This document shows positions 46,137 to 58,611 of a DNA stretch of 64,000 nt, in pieces. How positions within the stretch are numbered: position 1 is the stretch's first letter; each line of letters opens with the position of its first letter. Position numbers and translations under genes: made by a program. This DNA comes from Callaeas wilsoni. Taxonomy: Eukaryota > Chordata > Aves > Passeriformes > Callaeidae. The stretch is taken from the NCBI GenBank assembly GCA_013398955.1, contig VWPU01017524.1, positions 82,875 through 146,874 on the forward strand. Direction: 5' to 3'. The notes under the pieces were generated by a model, which searched no databases, was not told the origin of the DNA, and saw only the letters and a list, made by a program, of their open reading frames with translations.

Positions 46137-46546
46137 TGTCATGGTTTAGGAATGGTATTCTCCAATTTAATGTTCCTACTGAAGCCACTCTCAACTGAAG
46201 CCATGCTCACTGACTCTCCCCTCCCCCTGCAGTGGGATGGAGAGGAGAATTGGAGGCACAAAAGATAAAGATCAGAGGCTGAGAAGAGAACATTTTACTG
46301 GAAACATCAATTAGATAAGAAAAAAAACTGTAAAAGCAACAAAACCAGTAAGAGAGTACAAGAAGCAAATGATCCATATGCAAGTTCTCATTCCCAACAA
46401 TACCTGACCTCTTTCTGCCATGCTACCTGACCCGTGTCATGTCCACAGAAAATGACATGAGTTGGTATAGAATAACATCTATGTCCTAGTGATGCCCCCT
46501 CCTGGTTCCGGTAAAAATTAACCATGTCCTGACCAGAAGCAGAAAA
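46137..46546 (-). mobile_element. 3' LTR of the ERVL-like provirus
   Basis: The plus strand starts TGTCATGGTTTAGG and ends with AGAAGCAGAAAA, where the other LTR has AGAAGCAGGACA, so the terminal TG of U3 has mutated. The length is about 410 bp. A purine-rich stretch (minus strand, AGGGGTGGATAA) immediately precedes U3 and is a candidate polypurine tract. AGTAAA on the minus strand (46,299-46,294) may be the poly(A) signal. Confidence 0.85.
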
Positions 46547-46599
46547 TTATCCACCCCTATTTTATGGCCATGGCCATATACTACACCTTCCAATTATAT

Positions 46600-46620
46600 A
46601 CATAAATCTATATACATAGG

Positions 46621-46652
<32 letters not shown>

Positions 46653-46690
46653 TCTACATATATATATACACACATAAGCATGGGTATATA
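46600..46690. repeat. (TA)n/(CA)n microsatellite inside the provirus
   Basis: TATATATATA, a run of about 12 CA units and further TATATA lie between the integrase end and the 3' LTR. It arose within or near the old viral 3' region. Confidence 0.85.
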
Positions 46691-47471
46691 CCCACACAAG
46701 CACAGGTATCATTTCCATAGCCAGTGGTCGTCCCTCCAATATGTCTGTGGAATTCATTTAGTCCATGTCTGTGATTTCTATCTGTCCTAGATGTGTTCCA
46801 GGGCCGGAGGGCTGGTGTGCTGTCAAGCTTCGTTCCAAGCTGCATCAAGGCCTCAAAATTGATGCATCTGGCACAGTCCATACTCCCTGTCCATGGCAGT
46901 TATGGCACACAGTGGCATACATGGTTCTTACTCAAGAATCAAATCCCCTTGAGGTGCAGTGTTTCCCTGTCCCTCTGCATTACCCACCAAGTGCACACAC
47001 TTGCCTTTGTTGAAAGCAGGACTAATCCAAATTTTCTTCCGTAATATATTCCTCATAGGTACCATAAGGGCTTTATCCCCTTATGTGGTACATGGAGGTT
47101 TTGATTCGATAAGGCCAGTATTATTGGTAGAGCCTGCAGTGTTAACTAACCAGGTGACCTTCACCAAATGTAGTGTTTGAAGGTCCTCCCACCCACTGCT
47201 TTCAAAGTGCTTTTTAACAGTCCATTGTACTGTTTAATTTTTCCAGAGGCTGGTGCATGATAGGGAATATGATACCCACTCAATACAGGGGCTGTACCTG
47301 CTTGGCCTGTTTGATCATAGTGCATGTTTCACAGTTATGGATAACCTGGGGCATAGTGTCCATCGTTAAATCCACCTCTCGATCATGAGCCCATCTGTAT
47401 TGTTGCATCTCTTTCCTGATGGCCTGAGGCACCATGGGCCAACCAACCAGAAATAATTCACCCTTATGCAC
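46690..47471 (-). pseudogene. ERVL-like integrase remnant with core deletion
   Basis: The N-terminal zinc-binding region is readable and ends in VIHNCETCTMIKQAKQVQPLY (CETC at 47,333-47,322). Directly after it, in another frame, comes HIPYHAPASGKIKQYNGLLK, which belongs to the region of the third catalytic residue. The core part that should hold the two catalytic aspartates, about 100 residues, is missing. In the remaining motif, Lys (47,235-47,233) stands where the catalytic Glu is expected. The C-terminal part continues with shifts to about 46,690. Confidence 0.75.
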
Positions 47472-47499
47472 TGCCTGTTCAGATCCACCCGAGACACTT

Positions 47500-47830
47500 T
47501 AATCTTGGCAGCCCAATCCACCTGTCCATTTTTGAAATGCTCTTCAGTAGCCCTACTCCTGGGTACCTGTGCATCTACATGATGTACTTTTACAGCCACA
47601 TTCTCCACCTGGGCAACAATGTCTTGCCACAATTCAGCAGCCTAGTTGGGTTTACTTCTGTTCTGACAAACGGTCTTTTTTTCATCAGTCTGTCCAAAAG
47701 GTAGATGGCTTTCAGCTCTGCTGAAACCTCACTTGATCCACCCTGTCCCTCAATAGCTTCTGTGACTTGCCACAAAAGACTCCATACAGCAGCTTTTTGT
47801 TTTCACTGTAGCCCTACAATACTGCAGGAA
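47500..47830 (-). pseudogene. ERVL-like RNase H remnant
   Basis: Two overlapping frames carry it: GGSSEVSAELKAIYLL (about 47,740) and VKVHHVDAQVPRSRATEEHF followed by GQVDWAAKIKV (about 47,590-47,510). The HVDAxVPxSRATEEH-type segment is the conserved end of RNase H in avian ERVL-like pol. The Glu of AELKA and the Asp of the final VDxAAK motif are readable. The middle catalytic Asp segment is out of frame. Confidence 0.75.
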
Positions 47831-48206
47831 CCATCAGTGAGGAGAGTGTAACAATTTTCATTTTCTAGTAACTTTGTCTTCAGGCTGGTTCATGATGACT
47901 ACCAAGATCCCTGGGCAATTGGGCGTTGCCATATAAGCTTGCCGTGTGATCAGTGCAACCCAGTTACTCCACATAGCATCAGTGGAATGATGTGTGGAAG
48001 GGACTTTCCCCGTGAATGTCCAGTCCAGTACTGGCAGTTAGTCTAGGAGGAGGTGTGCTTCAGTGCCTATCACTTCAGAAGCACCTAGAATTCATTCATA
48101 AACTCCCAGGATCTCTTTTTCAGGAGGCCTCAAATATTTTGTATCCCTGACTCCAGAAACCCAGGGGTTATCCTTGAGTCTCCCTGGGTACTTTTTGCCA
48201 GAGGCT

Positions 48207-49150
48207 CTAGGAAGGAACATTCTCCTCAGCTGCAGTGTAAAGCACACTTTTTGTATCCTGTCCTGTCCTGAGTGGCTCCAGGGCTACTGCATGAATAGTC
48301 TCCTGGTTGATTTGTTCAAACATTTGTTGTTCAAGACTCCACTTGAAATCATTCTTCTTCTGGGTCACATGATAGAGAGCATCTACAATCCAATTGTAAT
48401 CTGGAATATGCATCCTCCAAAAATCCACAGAGAATAGGGAAGCCTGTGTTTCCTTTTTGCTGGTTGGTGGGGACAAGGCTGCTATTTTGTCGAACACATC
48501 CATTGGAATCTGACAATGTTGATCTTGCCATTTTTCTCCTGAAAACTCAGTTTCCCTCCTTACTTGACCTTACTTTTTTTTATGGCAAAACTGGCTGTTA
48601 GGAGGTTTTGGATTATCTCCTTCCCTTTCTCAAAAACTCTGTCTTCTCTTTCCCCATATGATGATGTCATCGATGTACTGTAAGTGTTCTGGAGCTTCAA
48701 CCTTTTCCAGTGCAGTCTGGATCGGTCCATTGCAAATAGTGCAGCTGTTTTTCCGGCCCTGGGGAAGTCAGCGTACTGGATGCACCGGGGTGTACTGCAT
48801 GCCCTTCCGGGTGAAAGCACTCTGGCCTGCATTCTGCTGCTAAAGGCATGAAGAAGAGCACATTTGCAGTGTCAGTGGTGGCACCACTTTGCTGTCCTGG
48901 ACTCCACTTCATGCTGAAGTTCCAGCATGTCCAGCACAGCAGTGCTCAGTGATGGTGTGACTTCCTTCAGGCCACAATAGTCCACTGTCAGACTCCACTG
49001 GACTTACACACTGGCCATATAGGACTATTAAACAGTGAGCGAGTCTTGTTGACCAACCCTGACTCTCCACTTCACAAATCATCTCATGGATGAAAGTCAC
49101 AGAGTCCTGGTGGTGCAGTATTGTCAATGGTTCACTGTTGTAGTAGCAAT
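48207..49150 (-). pseudogene. ERVL-like reverse transcriptase remnant
   Basis: The catalytic YIDD is intact at 48,677-48,666, in HLQYIDDIII. Upstream fingers/palm pieces occur at about 49,050-48,910 in shifted frames. The downstream thumb/connection is a clean 98-codon frame (48,503-48,207) starting MDVFDKIAALSPPTSKKETQ and including DFWRMHIPDYNWIV. Frameshifts separate these parts, so no active enzyme can be made. RT copied the viral RNA into DNA. Confidence 0.85.
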
Positions 49151-49219
49151 CAGTACCTGTTCTTTGACCATCAGCAGTCCCACAGCAGACGGGTCCTCTG
49201 AGAGACTAAGTTGTGTTTA

Positions 49220-49560
49220 GCTCTTTTATTTCCTCTGTCTGCACAGCAGCTCTCTCAAAAGCCCAACAGTGTCTTTTCTGGATCCTTGAAATACCCAGTA
49301 CTGACATCACACACGCCAAGGAAGCACAGGGCCTCTGAGCCAGTCACAATGGGGCGTTTTTGCCATTCATTCCCAATCAGGGTCACCTCAGTTTCCAGTA
49401 GAGTGAACAGCTCAGGTACCCTTGTTATCCCAGAAAAAGAGATACATTCTGCCCCTACATCTTGATGGCATCAGGGTACATTTTGCTCTGGGGTCAACTA
49501 AAGCTTTATACTCATGGATCTGATGTTCCAGGCCACTGGATCCACAAAGTCTGATAGATG
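49220..49560 (-). pseudogene. ERVL-like protease remnant, active-site motif lost
   Basis: The frame reads EYKALVDPRAKCTLMPS. Retroviral aspartic proteases carry D-T/S-G-A at this place, and here DPRA stands at 49,495-49,484, so Asp is kept but Thr-Gly are changed. The following beta-strand region is readable to about 49,230 with stops. It would have cleaved the Gag-Pol precursor. Confidence 0.7.
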
Positions 49561-49599
49561 TGATCGTCCTTTTCCTCCACCTGGCTGGAGGCAGGGCCT

Positions 49600-50698
49600 C
49601 TCAAGTTCTGGTCATGGTACCCATTGCTCACTTCTTGTAAATATGAACTGGAGGGCTCTTCAGGAGGACTGGAAGTAATATTAGCCTTTCTGTACTGTGT
49701 GAGGACTCACTCACTGGAAACTGGAGTGGCATTTTCCTCGAATTTCCTGTGGTGGTTGTTCTTTCTCTCAACTCATACTTCCAGGTCAGAGGTGGGTTTT
49801 CCATCCCACCTCCACACATCCTCTCTATGGCCACTCAGTAAAAACCACAGGTTACCTTGTGGCTTGTACCCTCTCTCTTGAGCAGATGGGCACTTGCACC
49901 CAGTAGCAGAGACTCTGGTCCATACTGGAGGCCATGCAACATTTCCTCTCTTACTTGCTCAAGTCTTTCATGTTTCTGCAGTTTTGCACAGTTCTTCCAC
50001 AGACAAGGTGCAGGTTGATAAGTAGAAAAAAGGTGATCATAATGTTGCTGGAGTCAGGTAGTCACCTGAAGCACTGTTTCTCCATGGTGTTCCACCTGCT
50101 TGGGCGCACTACTAGATCATCTTTGAGAGAATACCATTCGGAGTCACCTTCAGAGGTCGAGTTTCTGTCTTCTTCCCACATCCTGGGACAGGGATCCCAC
50201 CTGCTCTTCACTACCATTAAGTTTCATACCACAGGCCATGATATCCCAGCATTGCAGCAGCCAGGTCAGTAGGGGCTCACCCAAGTGGATGTGTAAACCT
50301 TTTCACAGATCTCACAGCTCACTCACAGACAAGGATCTGTGATTATCTCTGGCCTTGCCTCTTCCTCCTGTTGTGAGGGTCCTCCTTCCTGTTCATTCCT
50401 CACTATGCAAATTGATTTGGTCTTAGACTTCTTCTGTATAGAGTAACTACTACCAGCACGGATTGTTCCTCCGGTTTAGCTGAGTTTGAGTGGCCATGGT
50501 GCCTGTTTGTCTAATTTCCTCCTCGTTCCCCTGAGGGTGCTGTCTAGTATCGAACTGTGCCCAATAAAAAGTAGCGAGGGCCGAGTACACTGCAGTGAGT
50601 TGCTCCTGTCTGGAGTTGCCACAGCATACTCCTTGCAAATAATCTGTCACTTTATCAGAGTCCCGCAAGTTGCAACAAACTAATAAAAGAGTGTACAA
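49600..50698 (-). pseudogene. ERVL-like gag remnant
   Basis: The best segment is the frame at 50,698-50,450, including NSRQEQLTAVYSALATFYWA and the polar QFDTRQHPQGNEEE that follows. Further down are an acidic linker (about 50,410-50,340) and a degraded capsid-like region with several stops (about 50,250-49,650). The first Met of that frame lies in the adjoining LTR remnant, so the true start of gag is missing. I could not confirm a nucleocapsid zinc knuckle. Confidence 0.65.
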
Positions 50699-50896
50699 GA
50701 AATGAACAATTCATATGCAAGTTCTTACTTCCAGCGTTATCCGACTGCTCTTTTTGCCCTGTTACCTGACATGGAAGGGACATCCTCCTCCATCCACAGT
50801 AGATGACATGAGAGGTATAGAACAATCTCAAGGTCCCAGCCATGCCCCCTCCTGACCATTGTAAAAATTAACCTTGTCCTGGGCAGAAGCAGGACA
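50662..50896 (-). mobile_element. 5' LTR remnant (U3 part only) joined to gag
   Basis: The plus strand aligns with the right-hand 230 bp of the 46,137 LTR, from GCAACAAACTAATAAAAGAG to the GCAGGACA end. The other roughly 180 bp (R/U5 in viral orientation), the primer-binding site and the leader are absent. Gag-like sequence starts immediately at about 50,660-50,700. A single deletion would explain this. Confidence 0.75.
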
Positions 50897-51343
50897 ACAA
50901 TGTACGGCATCAGCTATTACCCAAGTCTTGTACTTAAAACTGCATTGGGTCATGCTGTTATTATCATCATCATTGTCCATGGGCAGTTGATATTGGTATT
51001 GTTAAGGTTTTTTAATCTGTATTTTAAATTCTAAAAATAAGTCTTGATTGCGTGACGGGCACGTTATAATTTGCCATCAGTTTTTGCATCCTAAAATTTT
51101 GCCTGCACAAAAAATTTTGTGGGACAAAGCCAGGAAGAAAAGAAATTGTAGAGTGTTTTACTTACCCTTCAGAAATTAGGACCCTGCTTTGCAGATATAC
51201 TTCTAATTCATATGTTTTTCCATTCAAAACCTGCATCTGTATTTCTGGAAAAAAGCAACATGAAGTACATAGCAGACTTACTGCAAGAAAACTTCCTTCA
51301 TAATTTCCATTCCAGAAATTTCCTGGTCCATGTATATCTGTGG

Positions 51344-51372
51344 AAAAAAAAAAAAAAAAACAAAAAAAAAAA
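51344..51372. repeat. Poly(A) tract
   Basis: Twenty-nine bases of A with a single C and no obvious retroposed gene upstream of it. Confidence 0.8.
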
Positions 51373-54300
51373 CCTAATTTAAATCCCATAATAATCCTAA
51401 ATTTTCGTGGCTGAGATATACTGGTAGAAGTTCTGTTGCACTGAGCAGATATTTAAGGAACGCTTTTGAAAAGAAAAGATGGGAGAAACAAGAATCCTTC
51501 ATATTTTCAGAACCTTACATCTCTGGTGCAAATCTAAAAACTAGCTAATCCAGAACAGGATTAATGTATGGATGTATGCAGCCAGCTGAGCTTGGGATTT
51601 CCCCAGAAGAACTTCCTAAATGATTCTCTCAAGGTAATATCACCATCAAATTTATAAAAAATTTCATCCCCAAGTAATTACTGTAAAAAATAAATATATG
51701 CTTTGCATTTTAAGGACGTCTAGGATTTTTTTTTTTAATAAATAATCAAACACCTTAAAAGATTTTTGATATTGTCTGATTTTTCTAAAGAAGCTGAATG
51801 ATAGTGAGTTCTAGAATGGAAACTGCTTTTTATGATTGTGGTAAGTTTTCAGCTTTGATCAAGAATACACTTTAATGTGTATAAACTCAGCTAGGAATGT
51901 GATAAACAGTAAAAACACCAGTCTAGACTGCAGTTTGTCTAGAGCACCTCCATAGTCTTTAACAGAAGTGGATGGACAACAGCTCAAGAGAGAAATTCAG
52001 TTTTAGCTTAAATGAAGTTATTCTGCAGCTGTAAATGACTGTGCTTTAACTTCTCTGTTACCTAGCAATGCAACACTTCATGAAGACCTTAAAGAACTGT
52101 GTAGGTATGACATTCATAATATCAGAGGGAACAGAGTAGATGGCATTCTGAAATAGTTGTTGTTACTCTCCAAACACTGGGAATCTTTCCTCTAAAGTAA
52201 GAAAGAATATGAGTCACAAAGAGCTTCTGTGAGTATAGAGTACAGTACCAGAAGAAAAAAAAGGTGTACATTGAGTAAGATTAGGACTTCTCAGAAATGC
52301 TTCAGGGGATAGTTAAAATGAAGAAATAAAAGAATTTCTAGGTTGGGTTAATATCCAAGTGTCAAGAAAAAATTTTGGGCTATTGGGAAAAATCTTAATC
52401 ACAGTCTACTTTCTTTCATTTCTGACACCAAACACCTCTTAAAAGGATATTAAGGTATTGATAAATTGCAGTGTGTTTGGGTGTCCAAATTTATAACCCT
52501 CTCCAGCAAAAGGTGAATTTGTTAAATAGTAATGAAGTCCAAGACAGACACAAGATTTAAATTGCCTCAGAGCCAAATGAAGACAAAAATTATTCTTTTC
52601 GAGACCTGAAAGGACAAGCATTAGATCAAAGAGGTTTTTTGCATAGAATTGAAGGGAAAGGGGAGAGCTGGCTTAGAGCTTGTGATCAGCAAACCAGGAT
52701 TACATTGAGTCATAACGCCACAGCAGATTTCAGATAGTGACACCTATGGAAAATGAAAGCCAAAGTGAAAAAATGGCAGGCAAAAATAAAGAACCATGAC
52801 ACAATGTGATAGTTCTGAAAAGACAAGCCTTACACAACAAGGAGAATGAAATATGAAGATGTGTTATAGTAACATAATGCATTGCAAAATACATCTTCAG
52901 CCTATTTATAAATAAGAAAAACACAGATAAGTTGTCTTAAGAGTCTAATAAAAAGATGTACTTTGATTTTAAAAATCTTGCAAAACTGTTTTCTAAAAGC
53001 TTTTCGTTTTATGGTTGGTAGGGTGAGACAAAGTGGGGTGTATGTGGGTTCATTGCTTTGTTTTTAATACTCTGATCATGGCTTTGGTCTTCCTGGATGA
53101 ATGTGTTACCACAGAAACGCATGATGTGTGTTCTCTATCATTTCATGCATTATGTGTATGGGTTGTGGTTGCTGCTTGAGTTCCCATGATTATTTAGTGA
53201 GGAAGTGGTGTATAATTCCTGACAGTGTGGTAGTTTATCTAGTTACTTTAAAGAAAGCTCATATTTCAAAATGTTTCTCCTAAGATCATTACAAAAATAA
53301 AAAACAAATGGAAAGGATATAAGTTCTTGATACCAGTTGCCCAGCAAATGCAAAAACACTAAAAATTGCTGCAGGAAGCAATAATTTCAATGACAAATTC
53401 TAAAGCTGTTTATTTGATGTGTTAAGTAATATATTTTTGATCAAAGATAAACAGTTCTAAAACTTCCATTTGTTTAGTTGCAGAGGAAAAAGGAAATTGC
53501 TATTCCCTGGAGTCTGACATACCTTGTAAAGCAATCTGTCTTCAAACACAGAATGAAAGAGAGCCAAAAAAAAAAAAATCTCAGAATTATATGACGAGTC
53601 CCTTGAGATGCTGCTAGTTGCTCTCTGCTGTTGAGGACCACAATTATCTCATATTGTGGGTCATATTGAGGATTTTCTGGGGTTCATTGAGGGTTTCTTT
53701 AAGTAGTATGAAAAAAAGTTTTGTTGTCAGATGGTTACGACTGTTTGAAAATCCAATCAAGTCCACTTCCTGCAGCTCCACTTCAGTAAAAGGTATTTCT
53801 TAAAAATCTTCATCTGGTCTCAAGCATGTGCCCAGGTTCGATACTGCATAAACACTGATAGATATTAGCACGCATTTTACTGAACTTGCACTTCTAAGAT
53901 AAATCTGGCTTCACAGAAATCCTTGGAATTAGAATTGCTAGGAAGTTTGAACTGCTGAATTTAAATCACAGGAAAAAATCCAGCAGTTGTGTTTCACTGG
54001 AGATGGCAAGATAATTATTTTGAATTTTCAGGGAAGTTTCTGTACAGTTGTTTGGACACATAGCACAGAACTTGCAGAACACGGAGAAGGGAGGTACAGG
54101 TGTCTTTCAGTATCTTTGTTCCTTCTTTGCCTTAGATGTCTTCTCTCTCAGGGCTGCTTAAAATAAAACCCATAGCTCAAGACGTTTTTACCCTAGAATT
54201 TGAGGATCCTTCCCTAGTCTCATTCTGGTTATCAGCCCATCCAGCAGAAATAAATTTTGAGAAATATGTTTTTAGAGTATTTTTACTGTTGTCTTCAACA

Positions 54301-56247
54301 AGACCTGTGCTGAAAAGTGGTGCCATGTCTTTACAAATTTTTCTCTCCTTTAAAGCATAATATTTAAATTACTTTTGTAATTCTAATTCTCAAATTACAA
54401 ATGTGGTCCATTAAAAACAATCACATATAAGGACTATTGAAGAATAGGAGGAACTCGAGATCTTTGAAAGCACATGATAGACTTTAAGATCACTACAAAC
54501 ATAATGAACACACTGACCAAGACAAATTAGAACCTTTCCCAAAACAAAATTAATCCTTGTTAATTAAACACTGCTTGCTTCAACTGTACTGGGAAATGTG
54601 GGATTTGAGGCTTAGACTGAGGTCATACATTATAGCAGTAAAGAAGAAATATTCTGTTTTCTTAATTTTGAAAAATATGTCATTTTGCCTTGGGAAGTAT
54701 TACAATATTTTAGTAATCAGCTGCAACGCTCATTAGTCTGCCTATATATCTGAAGCACTTGTATTTGTTGATGTAGCAGCAGCTGAGATAAAAGAAATTT
54801 GAAAGTGAAATCATTACAAATTTGAGTCAGTGCCTTTTTCAAACTGGAGGCTTGCAATATTACCCTTAATGAGATGATGCCCCAAACACCCAAAAAGGAT
54901 TTTTGTTTTCTAACCTCTTTTGAACTTCTTATTAGAAATTGCTTTATGATCTGAATTTATGAAGAGACAGTATCTTCTGTTTACTGACCTCTTTCTTCTC
55001 AAAAAAAAGGGGGGCGAAGGGGAAGCTTGCTAACTGGTTCACAAACCAAACTTCATTTCTCAAAGTAAAACACAAATCACTTGATAGAGTAAAAAGTAAG
55101 CTAAGGTAGATTTATACTGATACAAACAGAACCATAGTTTTATAGTTAAACAAATTTAAATTAATGTCTGTTGGTTGAAGCTATATGCATCCTCAGAGTG
55201 TTATACTTTAAAATGAACTAAGAATTTGATTATTTAAAAATAGCAACTGGAAGGGAAAAGGTGGAGGCTTGCATATCTTATGAACTAATCCTGGGAGGAG
55301 TGCAGATGGAAGACTGCTTAAGGCAAAGTGGTTCATCTGCATATGGCAGGTTTCAAGAAGTGGGCCTGGATTACTCAGGGCCAAACATGGAAGGAACTTT
55401 AATAAAATTTTTTATATTTACAGAGCTTCAAATTTTCTTTCAAATAAATTGAGCAAGTAATTCTAAAAAGGAGGTTGCTATTAGTTTAATTATGAATTAA
55501 TGGGGTTTTTTTTAATTACAAATCAATTGATTCCCTGTGTGCACATAATTAACAGAAATTCACAGCAGGCAAACACTTGCATTTTAGAACCAGAGTAGAA
55601 GGAAAGCATCATTCTTAATTAGGCAGTTCAAAGGTGACATGTAGTGCTGTAGGAAAAGTACCAGATAACAAGAAATGAAAACATTTATATGTTGTTTTAA
55701 AAGTTTCCTTCTGGTGACCTTAACTATGCTTGCTTGTCTTTGATGAAGTATGACAGGTACTGTCATGTTAAATGGTCAACATATTCATTATTTAAAGAAT
55801 AACATTTTTCAGCAGTAATCTAGGATATGTTCAAAAGTAACCTTGTTCATGCAAGCCTTTCAGGTTTTGTTTTAAGTGTCACCTACATTACATGATTGTT
55901 CTGGACCAAAGGCTAAGATAAAATACAGAAGAATTTCAGTAAAATAACTATGCAACTTGTTCTAAACATTTATTTCCATGTGCAGTAATATTTCAGAATG
56001 TATGTCTACATGTTTATCACCATGTCATTTATCTTTGATAGAATATACTTTATCCTTGCAGCAGATTGGTGTTTTATCCTGGACAGAAACCTGTAGGAGA
56101 GTCTATGGAAGGCCAAAGAGTGCAAAGTTGTTGAAAACTGCCCATCCACAGCTGTTCAGCTGAAAATATGCACTAATAGAATTTCTTTTTGTTTTTTAAC
56201 AAAGAAAATTCTCACTGTTCTTTACAAGCATAGAAGTAATCCCCATA

Positions 56248-56300
56248 TTTAAAAAAAAAAAATCAAAAACAAAAACAAAAACAACACCAACCAGAAAAAA
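56248..56300. repeat. A-rich (CAAAAA)n-like tract
   Basis: Runs of A separated by single C or T, with two or three CAAAAA units. Confidence 0.7.
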
Positions 56301-58611
56301 AACAGACCAAAACCAGATTAATCCAAAACAATTTATGTTTTTGGAAGAGCAAGATATGGAAGGTCTGTATTGGCAGGTGACTTTGTAAAGAACTGTGAGA
56401 CTGTACAGCTGGACTTCATCTTAGTGGAGCTGACCTAAGAGTTAAGCATTTGACCTCAGCTGATGATCTCTGGTCTTTAGTCAAAAGTACAGAAAAATTA
56501 GCCCTTAAAGACAGTACCTCTCCTACATGTCAGAAAGTTTTTATTTCTCTTCAGCAGCTATGAAACTGAAATAAACACCTCAGATTTAACACAGGGAAAA
56601 TAACTCCTGTTGCAGGTCAGAGTCTTTTGCTGGACTTATAGGTGACATTTCCATTTTAACTTTGGTAATATTTTGGTAATATTTTGTATTTACTTCTATA
56701 TTTAGAGATTATGGCACACTTTCACAGAACATATTTTGCTTTTCATAGCAGATTAAGAGAGCTTTAGCATCAAGTTGGGCAGACTGTGATCAAAGCTTTA
56801 TTTTGACATGAATGTCCACTTTAACTGATTCCAATCTCTACACAAAAACTCTTTGTCACCTCTCTATATTTGACAAAAATCCTACTGGCTTCATACCATG
56901 TCTTCTCATAGCTTTGAAAGAGGAACCTTCCTGCTAAAAGGAAGATCGTTGTTTCAGGTACAGTTTTGTTTCTTCTCTGTGAAGTCTTCTTCCTTTTCTT
57001 TCAGCAAATCAGAAATGAAGCCTCAAAACCTATAAAACTATCTCTTCTGGTAATTTTTAATAAATAATATCTTCTTAATAACATCTATCATAGAGTAGCT
57101 ATTGTTTTTACTAATATAAAAATTATTTAAGATTTGAGCTTCTTTTCCATCTAACTGAATATTGGCTTGATTAAATATATCTGCATATTGTTTCTCTTGG
57201 CAATTCCTGATATGTTTCAGGACACATCTTTGGCCAATAATGATTATGTAGTTAAATGTTTATATCCAGTTCTAACACAAGTGTTTTCTGGGTAGAAAAT
57301 AAATTTTGATTTCATTTAAGTTACTTTTATTAAGCTTACTCCTTGCAAAGGAATCCAGAATTACAGATATTTTTCAGTTACTGGACTCAATTTTCTCCCT
57401 GCTTGCTTTGCCATGGGTTTTTCTCCAAAGTATAATACCTGCCAGGAAGATCACATGAGAGGAGGGATTTTTTTTTTTTAAATCTGCCCCTAAATAAGAA
57501 TCAAATATAAAATAATTCATCATTTCCTCTTATTTAAAGGTTTGTGATAAAATATTTAAAAAACAGGCAAATTTACTATCACAAGGTTAGGGTGGTTTTT
57601 TTTTTTCCTAACATCTTGTGTCAAGAAATGTAGCCAGATACGAAAAGTAGGCTTTTTTAACCAATAATTGGTGTTGGTAATAAGGACTGAGCTGACAGCC
57701 AGCTGTGCTACTGCCCTCAGTCCTGCAGTGAGAAAGGGGAAAGGAGTCTGCAAATGATTACTAACTTCAAGTATTTCTGGCAGTCAAGGTTTTATTAAAA
57801 AAAATTAATAAAATACCTTTATACTTCTAAAATTTTAACTACATTTGAAAAAAAAAGTCTATATGAAGACATTAGAAGAGAACTGCTGTGAACTGCACAA
57901 ATCAAGGGTATTGCCCAGTTGGGCTGCCGGCCTACATTGTAGACTTGTCTTTAGTAAAAACTCTTCTCCTCCCAATTAAAGAATAAAGGTTGAGAAGCCT
58001 GCAGGCCTTTTCAGTATGTTTGGTGTGACTTTTAACCCCTCATTTTACCCTCCTCATATGGCTGTCCTTTATACCATACTCTCTGATATGTCAGTGACAC
58101 CCAGTAGTGCTGCTGTGGGTCAGACTGGGTTAGCACTTTTGTTACAGACTTTACTTCCTGGGGATTTGTAAGTCATCTGTACGAATTAATCATAAATTAG
58201 AGTTTTACATAGTTTTACAGACTATTTTTTTTCCCCACTTACCTTCCAGCAATATACAATCCTAAAAGTTAAGGCATTGAGAAGTCTAGAAAAAGACAAG
58301 CAATATGAGCTTGAAGAAAGAATGACCAGCAAGAACCTTCAGTACACACCCAGATCCTGGTTCTGTCAGCAATGAGTTTTGCCTATATTTTTTGCCTATT
58401 ACATCTTCCAAGTAATTATCTTCTAAGTATGGCACAACTGCTACATTCCTGCTAAGCCATCATAGGACTGTGGATTTTTCACATTCTTTCTGATGTATAA
58501 GCCAAAGTCAGGGAGGCTCACATGGTCTACCCATGTAGTCATTAGACTAAAGTTACTTGTTTCCCTATCACTCTTTTTATCAAGAAATTAAACTTTCTAT
58601 CTGTGCTGGTT

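Larger units (their letters stand above)
46137..50896 (-). mobile_element. ERVL-like (class III) endogenous retrovirus, degraded provirus
   Basis: Minus-strand order: 5' LTR remnant (50,896-50,662), gag (about 50,698-49,600), protease (about 49,560-49,220), RT (about 49,150-48,210), RNase H (about 47,830-47,500), integrase (about 47,471-46,690), 3' LTR (46,546-46,137). No env is seen, as expected for ERVL. Flanking pentamers ATAGT (46,132-46,136) and ACAAT (50,897-50,901) agree at three of five positions, so a decayed target duplication is possible but weak. All domains carry stops, shifts or lost residues. The same LTR family occurs as a solo copy at 36.85 kb. Confidence 0.85.
50897..58611. 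other. Unique AT-rich sequence, nothing recognised
   Basis: About 7.7 kb without a recognisable gene, RNA or transposon. Poly(A)/A-rich patches occur at 51,344-51,372, 53,567-53,579 and 56,248-56,300. Short frames (for example 54,136-54,360 and 55,261-55,452) match no family. Confidence 0.5.
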
